DNA of 64,000 nucleotides from assembly GCF_009725235.1 (NCBI RefSeq), contig NZ_WJFC01000046.1, forward strand, positions 9,980 through 73,979. The letters run 5' to 3'. Under the pieces are notes generated by a model. It had not been told where the DNA came from and made no database searches. It saw only the letters and a program-made list of their open reading frames with translations. Positions 51,801 to 61,123 of this stretch are shown here, in pieces. The DNA comes from Scytonema sp. UIC 10036. Its GTDB lineage: Bacteria; Cyanobacteriota; Cyanobacteriia; Cyanobacteriales; Nostocaceae. Within the stretch, counting starts at the first letter, position 1. Every line of letters starts with the position of its first letter. The position numbers were made by a program, and so were the translations under genes.

Positions 51801-53525
51801 AACTATGATGCTTTGCTTGAAGCACTACAACAACAGGATTGGACACCACAAGCGATCGCCCACTTTTGGAGCGTTACTCCCAAAGATATTTTATCGGGTC
51901 AAGAATTATCTGAACAAACACCCTTACAATCAAGGTATCAATTTTTTGAACATTGTCAAAATCTCGGTTTTTACAGTCTGCTGTTTCTCACACAAGCATT
52001 AGCAAAGCAAAATATAATTGAGCCAATGAAGCTGATGGTTGTTACCAGTAATGTGCATGATATAACTGGCAGTGAGAATTTATGCCCTGAGAAGGCAACC
52101 ATATTAGGGTCATGTAATGTAATCCCACAAGAGTACCTCAATATCACTTGTTGTTGTGTCGATATTGTTTTCCCAGAATCTGGAAGTAAACAATCGCAAA
52201 GATTGATGGATTATCTGCTGACAGAACTAATAGCACCAGTCACAGATAGATTAATTGCTTATCGTGAAAATCATCGCTGGATTAAAATCTATGAAGCTTT
52301 ACATATAGATGAAAGCATTACCAGCCAAACCAAGTTGAGGAAAGGGGGCGTTTATTTAATCACTGGTGGGCTTGGGCGCATTGGTTTAGCAATGTCAGAA
52401 TACTTGGCAAAAACAATGCAGGCTAAGTTAGTTTTGATCGGGCGAAAGGACATACCTGAAAGACATCAATGGTCTCAATGGCTGCTAACTCACGATCAGT
52501 CCAATGAAGTTAGCCAAAAACTTCGGAAAGTAATGATGCTTGAGGAATTAGGTGCAGAAGTTCAGGTTATCAGTGCTGATGTCGCTAACGAACAACAAAT
52601 GCAAAGAGCTATAGCATTAGCTAAGGAACACTTCGGTGAAATTCATGGTGTAATCCATGCAGCGGGAATTAATGACGATGCTTATTACACTATCCAAGAA
52701 ACTTCTACAAATCAAAGCCAATCACAATTTCATCCCAAAGTGTATGGACTATTTGTTTTAGAAAAGGTTTTGCGAGGTCAAAATTTAGATTTTTGTTTAT
52801 TAACGTCCTCTTCATCATCTGTTTTGGGAGGTATAGGATTAATTTCCTATTCTGCTGCTAATCTTTTTATGGATGCTTATGCTCACAAGCACAACCAGAC
52901 GAGCTTGTTCCCCTATATTAGTACTAACTGGGATACCTGGCAGGAGAACGACAACGGAAAGCAAGATATTACTTTTGGATTAGGGTTAGAAAAGTTACGC
53001 ATGACACCGCAGGAAGGAATAGAAGTCTTGAGGCGTTTATTATCTATAAATACAACTCTTCAGATAATTGTTTCTGCGGGAGAGTTACAACCAAGGATTG
53101 ACCAATGGATCAAACGAGAATTTTTACGAAATAGAAAAGCACTCAAAGAAGAAAATTTAATTTCAAATCACCAAAGACCAAACTTACCCACAGTATATGT
53201 TCCTCCAAGAAATGAGATAGAGCAAAAAATTACGAGAATTTGGCAACAACTCCTTGGTATAGGAGAGATAGGAATTTATGACAACTTTTTTGAACTGGGT
53301 GGTGATTCGTTGATAAGTGTCCAGGTTACATCCCAGCTGCAAAAAGAACTGAATGTTCAAATTCCCATAGTCAGTATTTATAACAGACCTACTATAAGTT
53401 CTCTTGCTGAAATCATAAGTGGTGATGAAAATCAGAAAAACTTAGGGCAGTCTAGTCTTGATAGAGGTGAAAAACGAAGAGAGAAGAAAAAGCAACGAAG
53501 AAAAAGCAATATCGACAGATTTTAA
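48837..53525 (+). CDS. PKS module 2: KS - AT - KR - ACP
   Basis: The 1562-residue protein has a KS (about 16-440, TTCSSSL, EAHGTGT, KTNIGHLD). Its AT is intact, with GHSIGEY (about 630) and HAFHSQMM (about 730), the malonyl-type signature. The KR has GGVYLITGGLGRIG (about 1170) and SYSAAN (about 1338), and an ACP (LGGDSLI, about 1487) follows. There is no E-like domain. It ends in a strongly basic stretch (GEKRREKKKQRRKSNIDRF) that probably docks to PKS3. In one round it would add a malonyl unit and reduce the beta-keto group. The intact AT is the reference against which the damage in PKS1 can be seen. Confidence 0.95.
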   Translation: MENSMDKSNDFLSIRTGLEIAVIGLSGCFPKAKNIDTFWKNLQNGVESIHFFTNQELKDLGVDSSLLQNPSYIKAQGAVEGIDLFDASFFGVSPREAEVMEPSMRHFLEYAWTAIEDAGYSCEAYNKPIGVYAGANFSNYLFNIYSNNDIIASVGDKQIEKGVSPAYYTTFASYKLNLTGPSYTVQTTCSSSLVAVHLACQSLLSGECDIALAGGVSISEALGYLYQEGGIESPDGHCRAFDAKAKGTVRGRGLGIVVLKRLEEAIADGDCIHAVIKGSAINNDGSDKVSYTAPSVNGQAKVIRDAQDMAGIEPDTISYIEAHGTGTTLGDPIEIAALKQAFRTKTTQKKGFCAIGSVKTNIGHLDDAAGVAGLIKTVLALKHKQIPPSLNFEEPSPQIDFANSPFYVNNKLSEWKTNGTPRRAGVSSFGFGGTNAHVILEEAPIPKPSSPSRSWQLLLLSTKTSTALETATDNLANYLQEHPDLNLADVAHTLQVGRWTLNHRRMVVCQTQEDAINALKDPQRAFTHYQEPCNRPIVFMFSGQGSQYVNMGRELYESETVFREQFDYCCELLKPHLGLDLRTVLYPSEEKAQEATQKLQQTAITQPALFVIEYALAKLWMTWGVHPEMMIGHSIGEYVAATLAGVFSLEGALGIVATRGKLMQQLPGGAMLSIGLPEKEVQELLKQEVSLAATNAPSSCVVSGSTEAIDQLQQKLQQIGVNCRRLHTSHAFHSQMMEPIIETFIRSLQKVKLNPPKISFISNVSGTWITTAEATDPNYWAKHLRQPVRFCEGITELVKTPETLFLEVGPGRTLSTFVKQHQKEESLVLTSLRHPQQQESDVAFLLNSLGKLWLFGVKVDWSGFYTNERRHRIPLPTYPFERQRYWIELNQNATLARMQQPSMDKKPDIADWFYVPRWKESTPLELFQQEKSLEQKLCWLVFADTYGVGVEVAERLKQKDQDVIVVRIADNFAKLNDYTYAINPQQRDNYDALLEALQQQDWTPQAIAHFWSVTPKDILSGQELSEQTPLQSRYQFFEHCQNLGFYSLLFLTQALAKQNIIEPMKLMVVTSNVHDITGSENLCPEKATILGSCNVIPQEYLNITCCCVDIVFPESGSKQSQRLMDYLLTELIAPVTDRLIAYRENHRWIKIYEALHIDESITSQTKLRKGGVYLITGGLGRIGLAMSEYLAKTMQAKLVLIGRKDIPERHQWSQWLLTHDQSNEVSQKLRKVMMLEELGAEVQVISADVANEQQMQRAIALAKEHFGEIHGVIHAAGINDDAYYTIQETSTNQSQSQFHPKVYGLFVLEKVLRGQNLDFCLLTSSSSSVLGGIGLISYSAANLFMDAYAHKHNQTSLFPYISTNWDTWQENDNGKQDITFGLGLEKLRMTPQEGIEVLRRLLSINTTLQIIVSAGELQPRIDQWIKREFLRNRKALKEENLISNHQRPNLPTVYVPPRNEIEQKITRIWQQLLGIGEIGIYDNFFELGGDSLISVQVTSQLQKELNVQIPIVSIYNRPTISSLAEIISGDENQKNLGQSSLDRGEKRREKKKQRRKSNIDRF

Positions 53526-53558
53526 AGCATTTTTTCAATAAAATAGGTGAGATGAGAG

Positions 53559-56500
53559 ATGTCTAACTACAAGAAATATTCGGAAAAATTTGACGAAATA
53601 AATGATGATTTAGGCATAGCTATTGTTGGTATGGCTGGACGATTTCCTGGCGCAATAAATATTGAAGAATTTTGGCAGAATATCAGAGATGGAAAAGAAT
53701 CAGTCACTTTTTTCAGTGATGAAGAACTAAAAGTTTCGGGAATCGCTCCAGCAGAAGTGAGTGATCCTCAATATGTAAAAGCAAGACCCATCCTCAAAGA
53801 TATAGAGATGTTTGATGCTTCGTTCTTCAACTTTTCTGCTAAAGAAGCTGAACTTACAGATCCACAACATCGCCTCTTCTTAGAGTGTGCTTATGAAGCT
53901 CTTGAAAGTGCTGGCTATGGTTCTGCTAAAGGTTCTATTGGAGTTTATGCTGGCTCCTCCACCGCAGGTAGCTATATGTCGAATCATTATTCAAATCCTG
54001 AGGTCATAGCATTACAAGATATAGCTGTTTTAGGAAATGATCCAGCTTCTTTAGCAACGCGTATCTCTTATAAATTAAACTTGAAAGGACCGAGTATTAA
54101 TATTCAAACTTACTGTTCTACATCCTTGGTGGGCGTTCATTTAGCTTGCCAAAGTTTACTTAATTATGAATGTGATATGGCTTTGGCTGGCGGTGTTTCG
54201 ATACAAGTGCCACAAAAATCTGGTTACCACTACACACAAGGGGGTAGTTTGTCACCAGACGGGCATTGCCGGACATTTGATGCTAAAGCTCAAGGAATCG
54301 TTTTTGGTAACGGTTTGGGCATTGTGGTTTTGAAAAGATTAGAGGATGCTCTGGTAGATGGAGACACCATCCATGCCATCATTAAAGGTTCTGCTATTAA
54401 TAACGATGGGTCTTTTAAAGCTAGTTATACAGCGCCCAGTGTAGATGGTCAGGCGGATGTGATCTTACAGGCTTTATCTGACGCTGGAGTAAAACCTGAT
54501 ACTATCAACTATATTGAAGCTCACGGCACAGGAACATCCATAGGAGATCCCATTGAAATAGCGGCATTAACACAAGCTTTTGGCACGATTACTCAAAAGA
54601 AGAGATTCTGTGCTATCGGTTCAGTAAAAACCAATATTGGGCATTTGGATGCTGCGGCTGGTGTTGTTGGATTGATTAAAACTACGCTAGCCCTCAAGCA
54701 TAAACAGATACCACCTAGCCTGCACTTTGAGCAGCCTAATCCTGAGATAGATTTCGATAATAGTCCTTTTTACGTTAACACTGCACTGTCTGAGTGGAAA
54801 AGCAATGGTTCTCCTCGCCGTGCGGGAGTTAGTGCTTTTGGTTTTGGCGGAACCAATGCCCATGTAATTGTAGAAGAAGCCCCGGTTGTAGAAAGAAGTG
54901 ATGCTACGTCTGTACATTCTCGACCTTGGCAATTATTAATGCTATCTGCCAAAACCAGTTCCGCACTGGAAACAGCCACAACAAATTTAGCTAAATATTT
55001 TCAAAAACATCCCGATTTAAATCTTGCCGATGCGGCTTACACATTGCAGGTTGGGCGTAAGGCTTTCGACTATAGGCGCACGGTTGTCTGTCGAGATATT
55101 CAAGATGCTGTAAATGCACTCCAAGACCCAAGACGGGTTATTACGAATACTCATAAAACTCAACAACGTTCTGTTGCCTTTATGTTCTCTGGACTGGGAA
55201 CTCACTATCTTGATATGGCTCTTGAGCTTTACCAAACTGAGCCAAGATTTCGTATCTCAGTTGACCAATGTTGCGAAATCCTCAAACCGCTCCTTGGTCT
55301 GGATTTGCGAGATGTCTTGTATCCCCAGAGAAACAGCGAGAATAGCAAGCCAAAACAAGATACCCCCTCAAGCGGGTTGGATTTGCGAAAAATGTTAGGT
55401 CGTGGAGAGGAACAAGCAGATGCAGAAACGTTGCGTGTAACATCTCTACTAAATCAAACCGTTCTCACCCAACCAGCTATATTTATTGTTGAATATGCTC
55501 TAGCTCAATTGTTGATCTCGTGGGGAATTCGTCCTGCGGCAATGATTGGCTACAGCATCGGTGAATATGTAGCAGCAACTCTAGCCGAGGTTTTATCTCT
55601 AGAAGATGCTTTAACCTTAGTAGCTAGAAGAGCGCAAATGATTGACGAGCTGCCAGAAGGGGCGATGCTGGCAGTTCCCCTCTCAGAAGAAGAGATACGG
55701 CCCCTCCTGAATGAAAATATTTCCATGTCTGCAATCAACGGTTCATCATTGTGTGTGATTGCAGGTGCCAAGGATGCGGTGGAAGAATGGGAACAGCTAT
55801 TAAGTGAGCGAAATTTAATTGGTAAGCGTTTACAGACATCTCACGCTTTCCATTCTGCGATGATGGAGGCGATTGCACCTGCCTTTGGTGATTTAGTCAA
55901 AACATTTAGCCTTAAACCCCCAAAAATTCCCTACATTTCTAACGTCACCGGCACCTGGATTACAGCAGAGCAAGCAACAGATCCCAGTTATTGGGTGAAG
56001 CACCTCTGTCAAGCAGTGCGCTTTGCGGAGGGAGTGCAACAATTGTGGCAAAAAGACAATCCGATTTTATTAGAAGTTGGTCCAGGTCAAGCATTAATTA
56101 ATTTCGCATTCCAATGTATAGAAAGTGAGGATAGAGCTAAATTATTGATGCTTCCCACCCTGCGGCATTCTTATGAGCAGCAGTCAGATATCGCCTTTTT
56201 AATGAATACATTGGGTCGCCTTTGGCTGGCAGGAGTAGAAGTAGATTGGTCTGGTTTTTATGCCAATGAACAACGCGTCCGCATCCCTTTACCAACGTAT
56301 CCATTTGAACGTCAGCGTTACTGGATTGAACCGAATAGGCAAGCACAGGATAATGATCAAACCTCTGCATTAGGTAAGAAGACTGACATAGCCGATTGGT
56401 TTTACATTCCTTGCTGGAAGCAATCCAAACCACTTCAGCTTTTCCAAAAAGAAAAATTATTGGAGCAAAAGTCATGTTGGTTGGTGTTTGACGATACCTA

Positions 56501-59500
56501 TGGAGTAGGAGCAGAGGTTGCCGAAAGACTTAAGCAACAGAATCAGGATGTGATTGTCGTTAGAATCGCGGATAATTTTGCAAAACTCAATGACAGTACC
56601 TATGCAATTAATCCCCAACAAAGGGATGACTATGATGCCTTACTTCAAGCACTGCGAGAACAGAATTGGACACCCCAGGGAATAACTCATTTTTGGAGTG
56701 TTGCTCCTAGCGAAACCCTACCAGAACGAGAATTAGGTGAACAAGTACAGTTACAATCACGCTACCAATTTTTTGAAGATTGTCAAAACCTTGGTTTTTA
56801 CAGCCTACTATTTTTAGCACAAGCCTTGGCGAAGCAGAATATAACTGACTCAATCAAGTTGATGGTTGTCGCCAGCAACATACATGATGTAACAGGTGGT
56901 GAGAATTTATGTCCTGAAAAATCAACTATATTAGGTCTATGCAAGGTAATTCCACAGGAATATCCCAACATTACTTGTTGCTGTTTTGATATTGCGCTTC
57001 TAGAATCAGGAACCCAGCTATCAAGTAAATTAATAGATTCTCTAGTTGGAGAATTTACAGCACAGCCAACTGAAAACATCGTTGCCTACCGTGGTCATCA
57101 TCGCTGGATTCAAACATATGAACCAATCCGTTTAGATAAAAGTAGTATTGGTAGAAACAAGTTAAGGAAAGGAGGAGTTTACCTAATCACTGGTGGACTT
57201 GGTGGTGTTGGTTTATTATTGGCAGAATATTTAGCTCAGACAGTACAGGCGAAATTAATTCTTCTTGGGCGAAAAGGTCTTCCGGAAAGGGAGCAGTGGC
57301 AAGAATGGCTGGCAAATCATGATGAGAAAGATAGCATTAGCCGCAAGATTCGCAAAGTGCAGTCACTCATAGCTTTGGGTGCAGAGGTTCTGATCGTTAG
57401 TGCAGATGTTGCTAATGAACAACAAATGCATAATGCAATTGCGATCGCCACTCAGCAATTTGGTGTAATTAATGGTGTCATCCATGCAGCGGGAATTGTC
57501 GAAGATGCACATTACCCTATTATGAAAACTTCAAAAGCCCAGGCGCAATCGCAATTTTACCCCAAAGTTTATGGGCTATTTGTCTTGGAAAAGGTTTTGC
57601 AGGGACAAGAATTAGATTTTTGTCAATTAACATCGTCATTATCATCTATATTGGGAGGCTTAGGATATACTTCCTATTGTGCGGCAAATATTTTTATGGA
57701 TGCCTTTACCCATAACTACAACAAAACTAGTCTGTTCCCTTGGAGTAGTTTTAACTGGGATGATTGGATAACTGAAGAGGAACAGCAAAATGCAGATGCT
57801 TTAAGCACTTTGTATAAATATGGTATGACATCGAAGGCTAATAGTATAGATGCATTTGAACGTCTATTATCGATGTGTGGGTTTCCTCAGCTTGTTGTCT
57901 CCAGTGGAGACTTGCAAGCTAGGATACGGGAATGGATAAAGCTTGAATCTTTAGAAACTAGTGAATTACAAAAGGGACAAAACTTATTATCAAAACATCA
58001 AAGACCTAGCCTGGATATAGCATATATTGCTCCTAGAAATGAAATAGAAGAAGCAGTTGCTAATCTTTGGCAAGAAATCTTAGGTATCGAACAAATAGGT
58101 ATCCACGACAACTTTTTTGAATTGGGAGGACATTCCGTAAATGCGATTCAAATTGCTGCCAAAGCTAACCAAGTAGGTTTAAAGTTAAGACCCGATCAGT
58201 TTTTTCAACATCAAACAATAGCTGAATTAGCAGCAGATTTATTCGCTACCCAAACTAATCAGTTAAAACAGGATTTAGGTACAAAAGAATTACCTCTTAC
58301 ACCTATTCAGCATTGGTTTTTTGAACAGAATCAGACCGTTCTACATCATTGTAACGAGTCTTTGCTACTAGAAATACAGCAAGCGTGTGATCACAAATTG
58401 TTAGAGCAGGCTTTACAGCATTTGATTGAATATCATGATGTATTTCGCTTGCGTTTGATTCAGAAAGAATCTGGTTGGCAACAAACTTATGCTAGTTGCA
58501 ATGATACTAATGACACTATTGAAATAAAACGAGTAGATTTGTCGGCACTACCAGAAATAGAGCGAAAATTCGCGATAGAGTCACAAGCTGCGGAATTAAA
58601 GGCAAGTTTGAACCTATTTGAGGGACCACTTGTAAAGTTTGCCTTCTTTGACTTAGCGCCACAACAAACCAACTACCTGTTAATTATTATTCATCATCTT
58701 GCAGTTGATAGTATTTCTTGGCGAATTTTGCTAGAAGACTTGCAAACGACTTATCAGCAAATTAGTCAAGGCAAGGCGATACATTTGCCAGACAATACCA
58801 ACTCATATGTAAAGTGGGTACAATCTCTACAAAATTATGCTCAATCTTCAGAAATAGCGCGAGAACTGGACTATTGGCTCCAAGAGAGTCAAAAAGCATT
58901 TAGCCATTTACCCGTTGACTATTCAACATCTGACAAGATATTAGTTGATTTGGATACAGTATCAGTTTATATAAGTAAACAAGAAACAAAAACTGTACTT
59001 GACGAGATACACAAAGCCTATAATACTCAAATCAATGATGTATTACTAACAGCGTTAGTGCAAGCTTTTGCCAAATGGACAGGAGAACAGAAACTGCGGT
59101 TCGATATAAGTTATAATGGTAGAAATACAAAATTTAAAGATGTAAATATAGCCCGTACTGTTGGCTTACTCAGAACTTTTTTCCCAGCCATTTTAGATAC
59201 AACAGAATCATCTGACCTAGGAGATTCATTAGTAGCAATCAAAGAATATTTACGTGGTATTCCTAATAGTGGGATTGGTTATGGTGTACTAAAGTACTTA
59301 AGCAATGAGCAGGAGATACAATCAAAACTGCAAGCGCTTCCTAAGAGTGAAGTGAGCTTTAATTACTTAGGTCATTATGACCAGGTTATTTCAGATTCAA
59401 TTTTATTTGCTCTACCCCAAAATTATCAAGGTATCAACTACAGTAAGCCTACAAACGGAGTTTATTTACTGGAGATCGATGCAATCGTGGTTCAAGAACA

Positions 59501-59726
59501 ATTACAGTTGCATTGGACTTACAGTAAATCTATTCATCGTCGAGAAACAATTGAAAACTTGGCTAATAATTTTCTTGAAACAATACGTTCTCTCGTTACT
59601 CACTGTCAGTCGGTTAAAAGAATAATGTATACACCTTCTGACTTTCCAAAATCTAATTTAAATAAGCATAATCTGGATAAGTTCATCACAAAAATTAGCC
59701 AAAAAAGTGAGAAGAAAAACAAATGA
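53559..59726 (+). CDS. PKS module 3: KS - AT - KR - ACP - E-like
   Basis: The protein has 2055 residues. The KS active site is TYCSTS (usual TACSSS) with EAHGTGT and KTNIGHLD. The AT has GYSIGEY (about 662) and HAFHSAMM (about 760) and shares the LDLRKMLGRG insert with the discrete AT. The KR has GGVYLITGGLGGVG (about 1205) and SYCAAN (about 1370), and the ACP is LGGHSVN (about 1520). The C-terminal 470 residues are again an epimerization-type domain (QHWFFEQ, HHLAVDS) with SYNGRN in place of EGHGRE, ending in TPSDFPKSNLNKHNLDKF. The KR and E-like parts are close to PKS1 at DNA level. The stop overlaps the next start as ATGA. Confidence 0.94.
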   Translation: MSNYKKYSEKFDEINDDLGIAIVGMAGRFPGAINIEEFWQNIRDGKESVTFFSDEELKVSGIAPAEVSDPQYVKARPILKDIEMFDASFFNFSAKEAELTDPQHRLFLECAYEALESAGYGSAKGSIGVYAGSSTAGSYMSNHYSNPEVIALQDIAVLGNDPASLATRISYKLNLKGPSINIQTYCSTSLVGVHLACQSLLNYECDMALAGGVSIQVPQKSGYHYTQGGSLSPDGHCRTFDAKAQGIVFGNGLGIVVLKRLEDALVDGDTIHAIIKGSAINNDGSFKASYTAPSVDGQADVILQALSDAGVKPDTINYIEAHGTGTSIGDPIEIAALTQAFGTITQKKRFCAIGSVKTNIGHLDAAAGVVGLIKTTLALKHKQIPPSLHFEQPNPEIDFDNSPFYVNTALSEWKSNGSPRRAGVSAFGFGGTNAHVIVEEAPVVERSDATSVHSRPWQLLMLSAKTSSALETATTNLAKYFQKHPDLNLADAAYTLQVGRKAFDYRRTVVCRDIQDAVNALQDPRRVITNTHKTQQRSVAFMFSGLGTHYLDMALELYQTEPRFRISVDQCCEILKPLLGLDLRDVLYPQRNSENSKPKQDTPSSGLDLRKMLGRGEEQADAETLRVTSLLNQTVLTQPAIFIVEYALAQLLISWGIRPAAMIGYSIGEYVAATLAEVLSLEDALTLVARRAQMIDELPEGAMLAVPLSEEEIRPLLNENISMSAINGSSLCVIAGAKDAVEEWEQLLSERNLIGKRLQTSHAFHSAMMEAIAPAFGDLVKTFSLKPPKIPYISNVTGTWITAEQATDPSYWVKHLCQAVRFAEGVQQLWQKDNPILLEVGPGQALINFAFQCIESEDRAKLLMLPTLRHSYEQQSDIAFLMNTLGRLWLAGVEVDWSGFYANEQRVRIPLPTYPFERQRYWIEPNRQAQDNDQTSALGKKTDIADWFYIPCWKQSKPLQLFQKEKLLEQKSCWLVFDDTYGVGAEVAERLKQQNQDVIVVRIADNFAKLNDSTYAINPQQRDDYDALLQALREQNWTPQGITHFWSVAPSETLPERELGEQVQLQSRYQFFEDCQNLGFYSLLFLAQALAKQNITDSIKLMVVASNIHDVTGGENLCPEKSTILGLCKVIPQEYPNITCCCFDIALLESGTQLSSKLIDSLVGEFTAQPTENIVAYRGHHRWIQTYEPIRLDKSSIGRNKLRKGGVYLITGGLGGVGLLLAEYLAQTVQAKLILLGRKGLPEREQWQEWLANHDEKDSISRKIRKVQSLIALGAEVLIVSADVANEQQMHNAIAIATQQFGVINGVIHAAGIVEDAHYPIMKTSKAQAQSQFYPKVYGLFVLEKVLQGQELDFCQLTSSLSSILGGLGYTSYCAANIFMDAFTHNYNKTSLFPWSSFNWDDWITEEEQQNADALSTLYKYGMTSKANSIDAFERLLSMCGFPQLVVSSGDLQARIREWIKLESLETSELQKGQNLLSKHQRPSLDIAYIAPRNEIEEAVANLWQEILGIEQIGIHDNFFELGGHSVNAIQIAAKANQVGLKLRPDQFFQHQTIAELAADLFATQTNQLKQDLGTKELPLTPIQHWFFEQNQTVLHHCNESLLLEIQQACDHKLLEQALQHLIEYHDVFRLRLIQKESGWQQTYASCNDTNDTIEIKRVDLSALPEIERKFAIESQAAELKASLNLFEGPLVKFAFFDLAPQQTNYLLIIIHHLAVDSISWRILLEDLQTTYQQISQGKAIHLPDNTNSYVKWVQSLQNYAQSSEIARELDYWLQESQKAFSHLPVDYSTSDKILVDLDTVSVYISKQETKTVLDEIHKAYNTQINDVLLTALVQAFAKWTGEQKLRFDISYNGRNTKFKDVNIARTVGLLRTFFPAILDTTESSDLGDSLVAIKEYLRGIPNSGIGYGVLKYLSNEQEIQSKLQALPKSEVSFNYLGHYDQVISDSILFALPQNYQGINYSKPTNGVYLLEIDAIVVQEQLQLHWTYSKSIHRRETIENLANNFLETIRSLVTHCQSVKRIMYTPSDFPKSNLNKHNLDKFITKISQKSEKKNK

Positions 59727-61123
59727 ACACAGCAAATATTGAGGATATATATGAACTGACGCCTTTGGAAAAAGGTATCCTCTTCCACTGTTTGTATGCC
59801 GAGAATGAATTGGAACTATACCTTTTTCAACACACCTTTACCTTCCGTAATCTTGATACAGATATTTTTGAAAAAGCTTGGCAGTTTTTAGTAGATCGAC
59901 ACACTATTTTACGTACTGGATTTTACTGGGAGGAGATTGAAAATCCACTACAGGTCGTATACAAACAGGTAAAGGTACCGATAAATCATTATGACTGGCG
60001 TAATCTAGATCGAATCGAACAAGAAAATAAATTGGAAAGTTTTATTAAGAGCGATCGTGAATCTTACTTTGACTTTTCACAACCATGCTTGATGCGTCTG
60101 TCTTTAATTCGGTTTACTGATGACTACTACAAAGTTATCTGGACATATCACTTTATAGTCATAGATGGTTGGGCTGGCTCAATACTAATGAGTGAGTTTC
60201 CACAAATTTATGAAGCACTTGTTCAAAATAAACAAATATCTTTAGGACCCACTCGTCCTTACAGAGATTACATTGATTGGGTACAGGAGCAGGATATAGC
60301 TAAAACCGAAATATTTTGGCGGCAAGCATTGCGGGGTGTAAAAAGACAAACTCCCCTTTCATATATAGAAATGATTGATAAATCGTTTTCTCAGGAACAA
60401 AGATACGATGAGGAAATAATGAAAATATCATCAGAAGGGACACGTACGATAGAATCCTTGGCAAAAAAATATCGTCTCACCCTTCCAACAATAATTAATG
60501 GTATTTGGGCTATCCTCCTCAGTCGCTATAGCAGGCAAAGCGACGTAATTTATGGTTGTACTGTTACTGGTCGTCCAGTAGATTTGTATTGTTCAGAGTC
60601 AATATGTGGTGTATTTGTAAATACACTACCAATTTATGTGAAAGTAGACACTAACCAGTCTTTTTTGTCTTTGATGCAAAATTTACAGATTCATCTAGCA
60701 GAAACACGTAAGCATGAATATACTCCATTAACAGATATTCAAAATTGGAGCGAAATACCACGAGGTACAGATTTATTTAAGAGTCAATTAGTCGTAGAAC
60801 AGTTTCCAACTGTAGAACTTACACACTATTGGAAAGAGGTTTTAGGATTTACAGAAGATAAAGTATATTACAAAAATAACTATCCTCTTAATTTAGTTAT
60901 ATATGTGGGCGAAGAGTTATTAATAGCTTTTTCCTATGATAATAAAATATTTAATGTTAGTACTATCATAGGGATACTTAAAGACATTGAAACGCTTTTA
61001 AATCAGTTTATCGCTGACCCTAACATACAACTCAAATATTTATCCTTTTCTACGGATAAACAGCGATTAATAACGTCAATCTTGGAGAAAGAAGTATCAG
61101 TTTTAGGGATATCTGAATCATGA
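59723..61123 (+). CDS. Second free-standing condensation (C) domain protein
   Basis: The 466-residue protein is a near-copy of the C protein at 44526. It opens IEDIYELTPLEKGILFHCLY and has YHFIVIDGW (about residue 143), CTVTGRPVDLY and NTLPIYV. It overlaps the PKS3 stop by four bases, so the two should be made in equal amounts and interact through the E-like tail and the C opening. It carries about 25 extra residues at the end (YLSFSTDKQRLITSILEKE). The chain on PKS3 is presumably condensed here with the residue on the half-C protein at the right edge of the window. The start also overlaps the following gene. Confidence 0.92.
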   Translation: MNTANIEDIYELTPLEKGILFHCLYAENELELYLFQHTFTFRNLDTDIFEKAWQFLVDRHTILRTGFYWEEIENPLQVVYKQVKVPINHYDWRNLDRIEQENKLESFIKSDRESYFDFSQPCLMRLSLIRFTDDYYKVIWTYHFIVIDGWAGSILMSEFPQIYEALVQNKQISLGPTRPYRDYIDWVQEQDIAKTEIFWRQALRGVKRQTPLSYIEMIDKSFSQEQRYDEEIMKISSEGTRTIESLAKKYRLTLPTIINGIWAILLSRYSRQSDVIYGCTVTGRPVDLYCSESICGVFVNTLPIYVKVDTNQSFLSLMQNLQIHLAETRKHEYTPLTDIQNWSEIPRGTDLFKSQLVVEQFPTVELTHYWKEVLGFTEDKVYYKNNYPLNLVIYVGEELLIAFSYDNKIFNVSTIIGILKDIETLLNQFIADPNIQLKYLSFSTDKQRLITSILEKEVSVLGISES

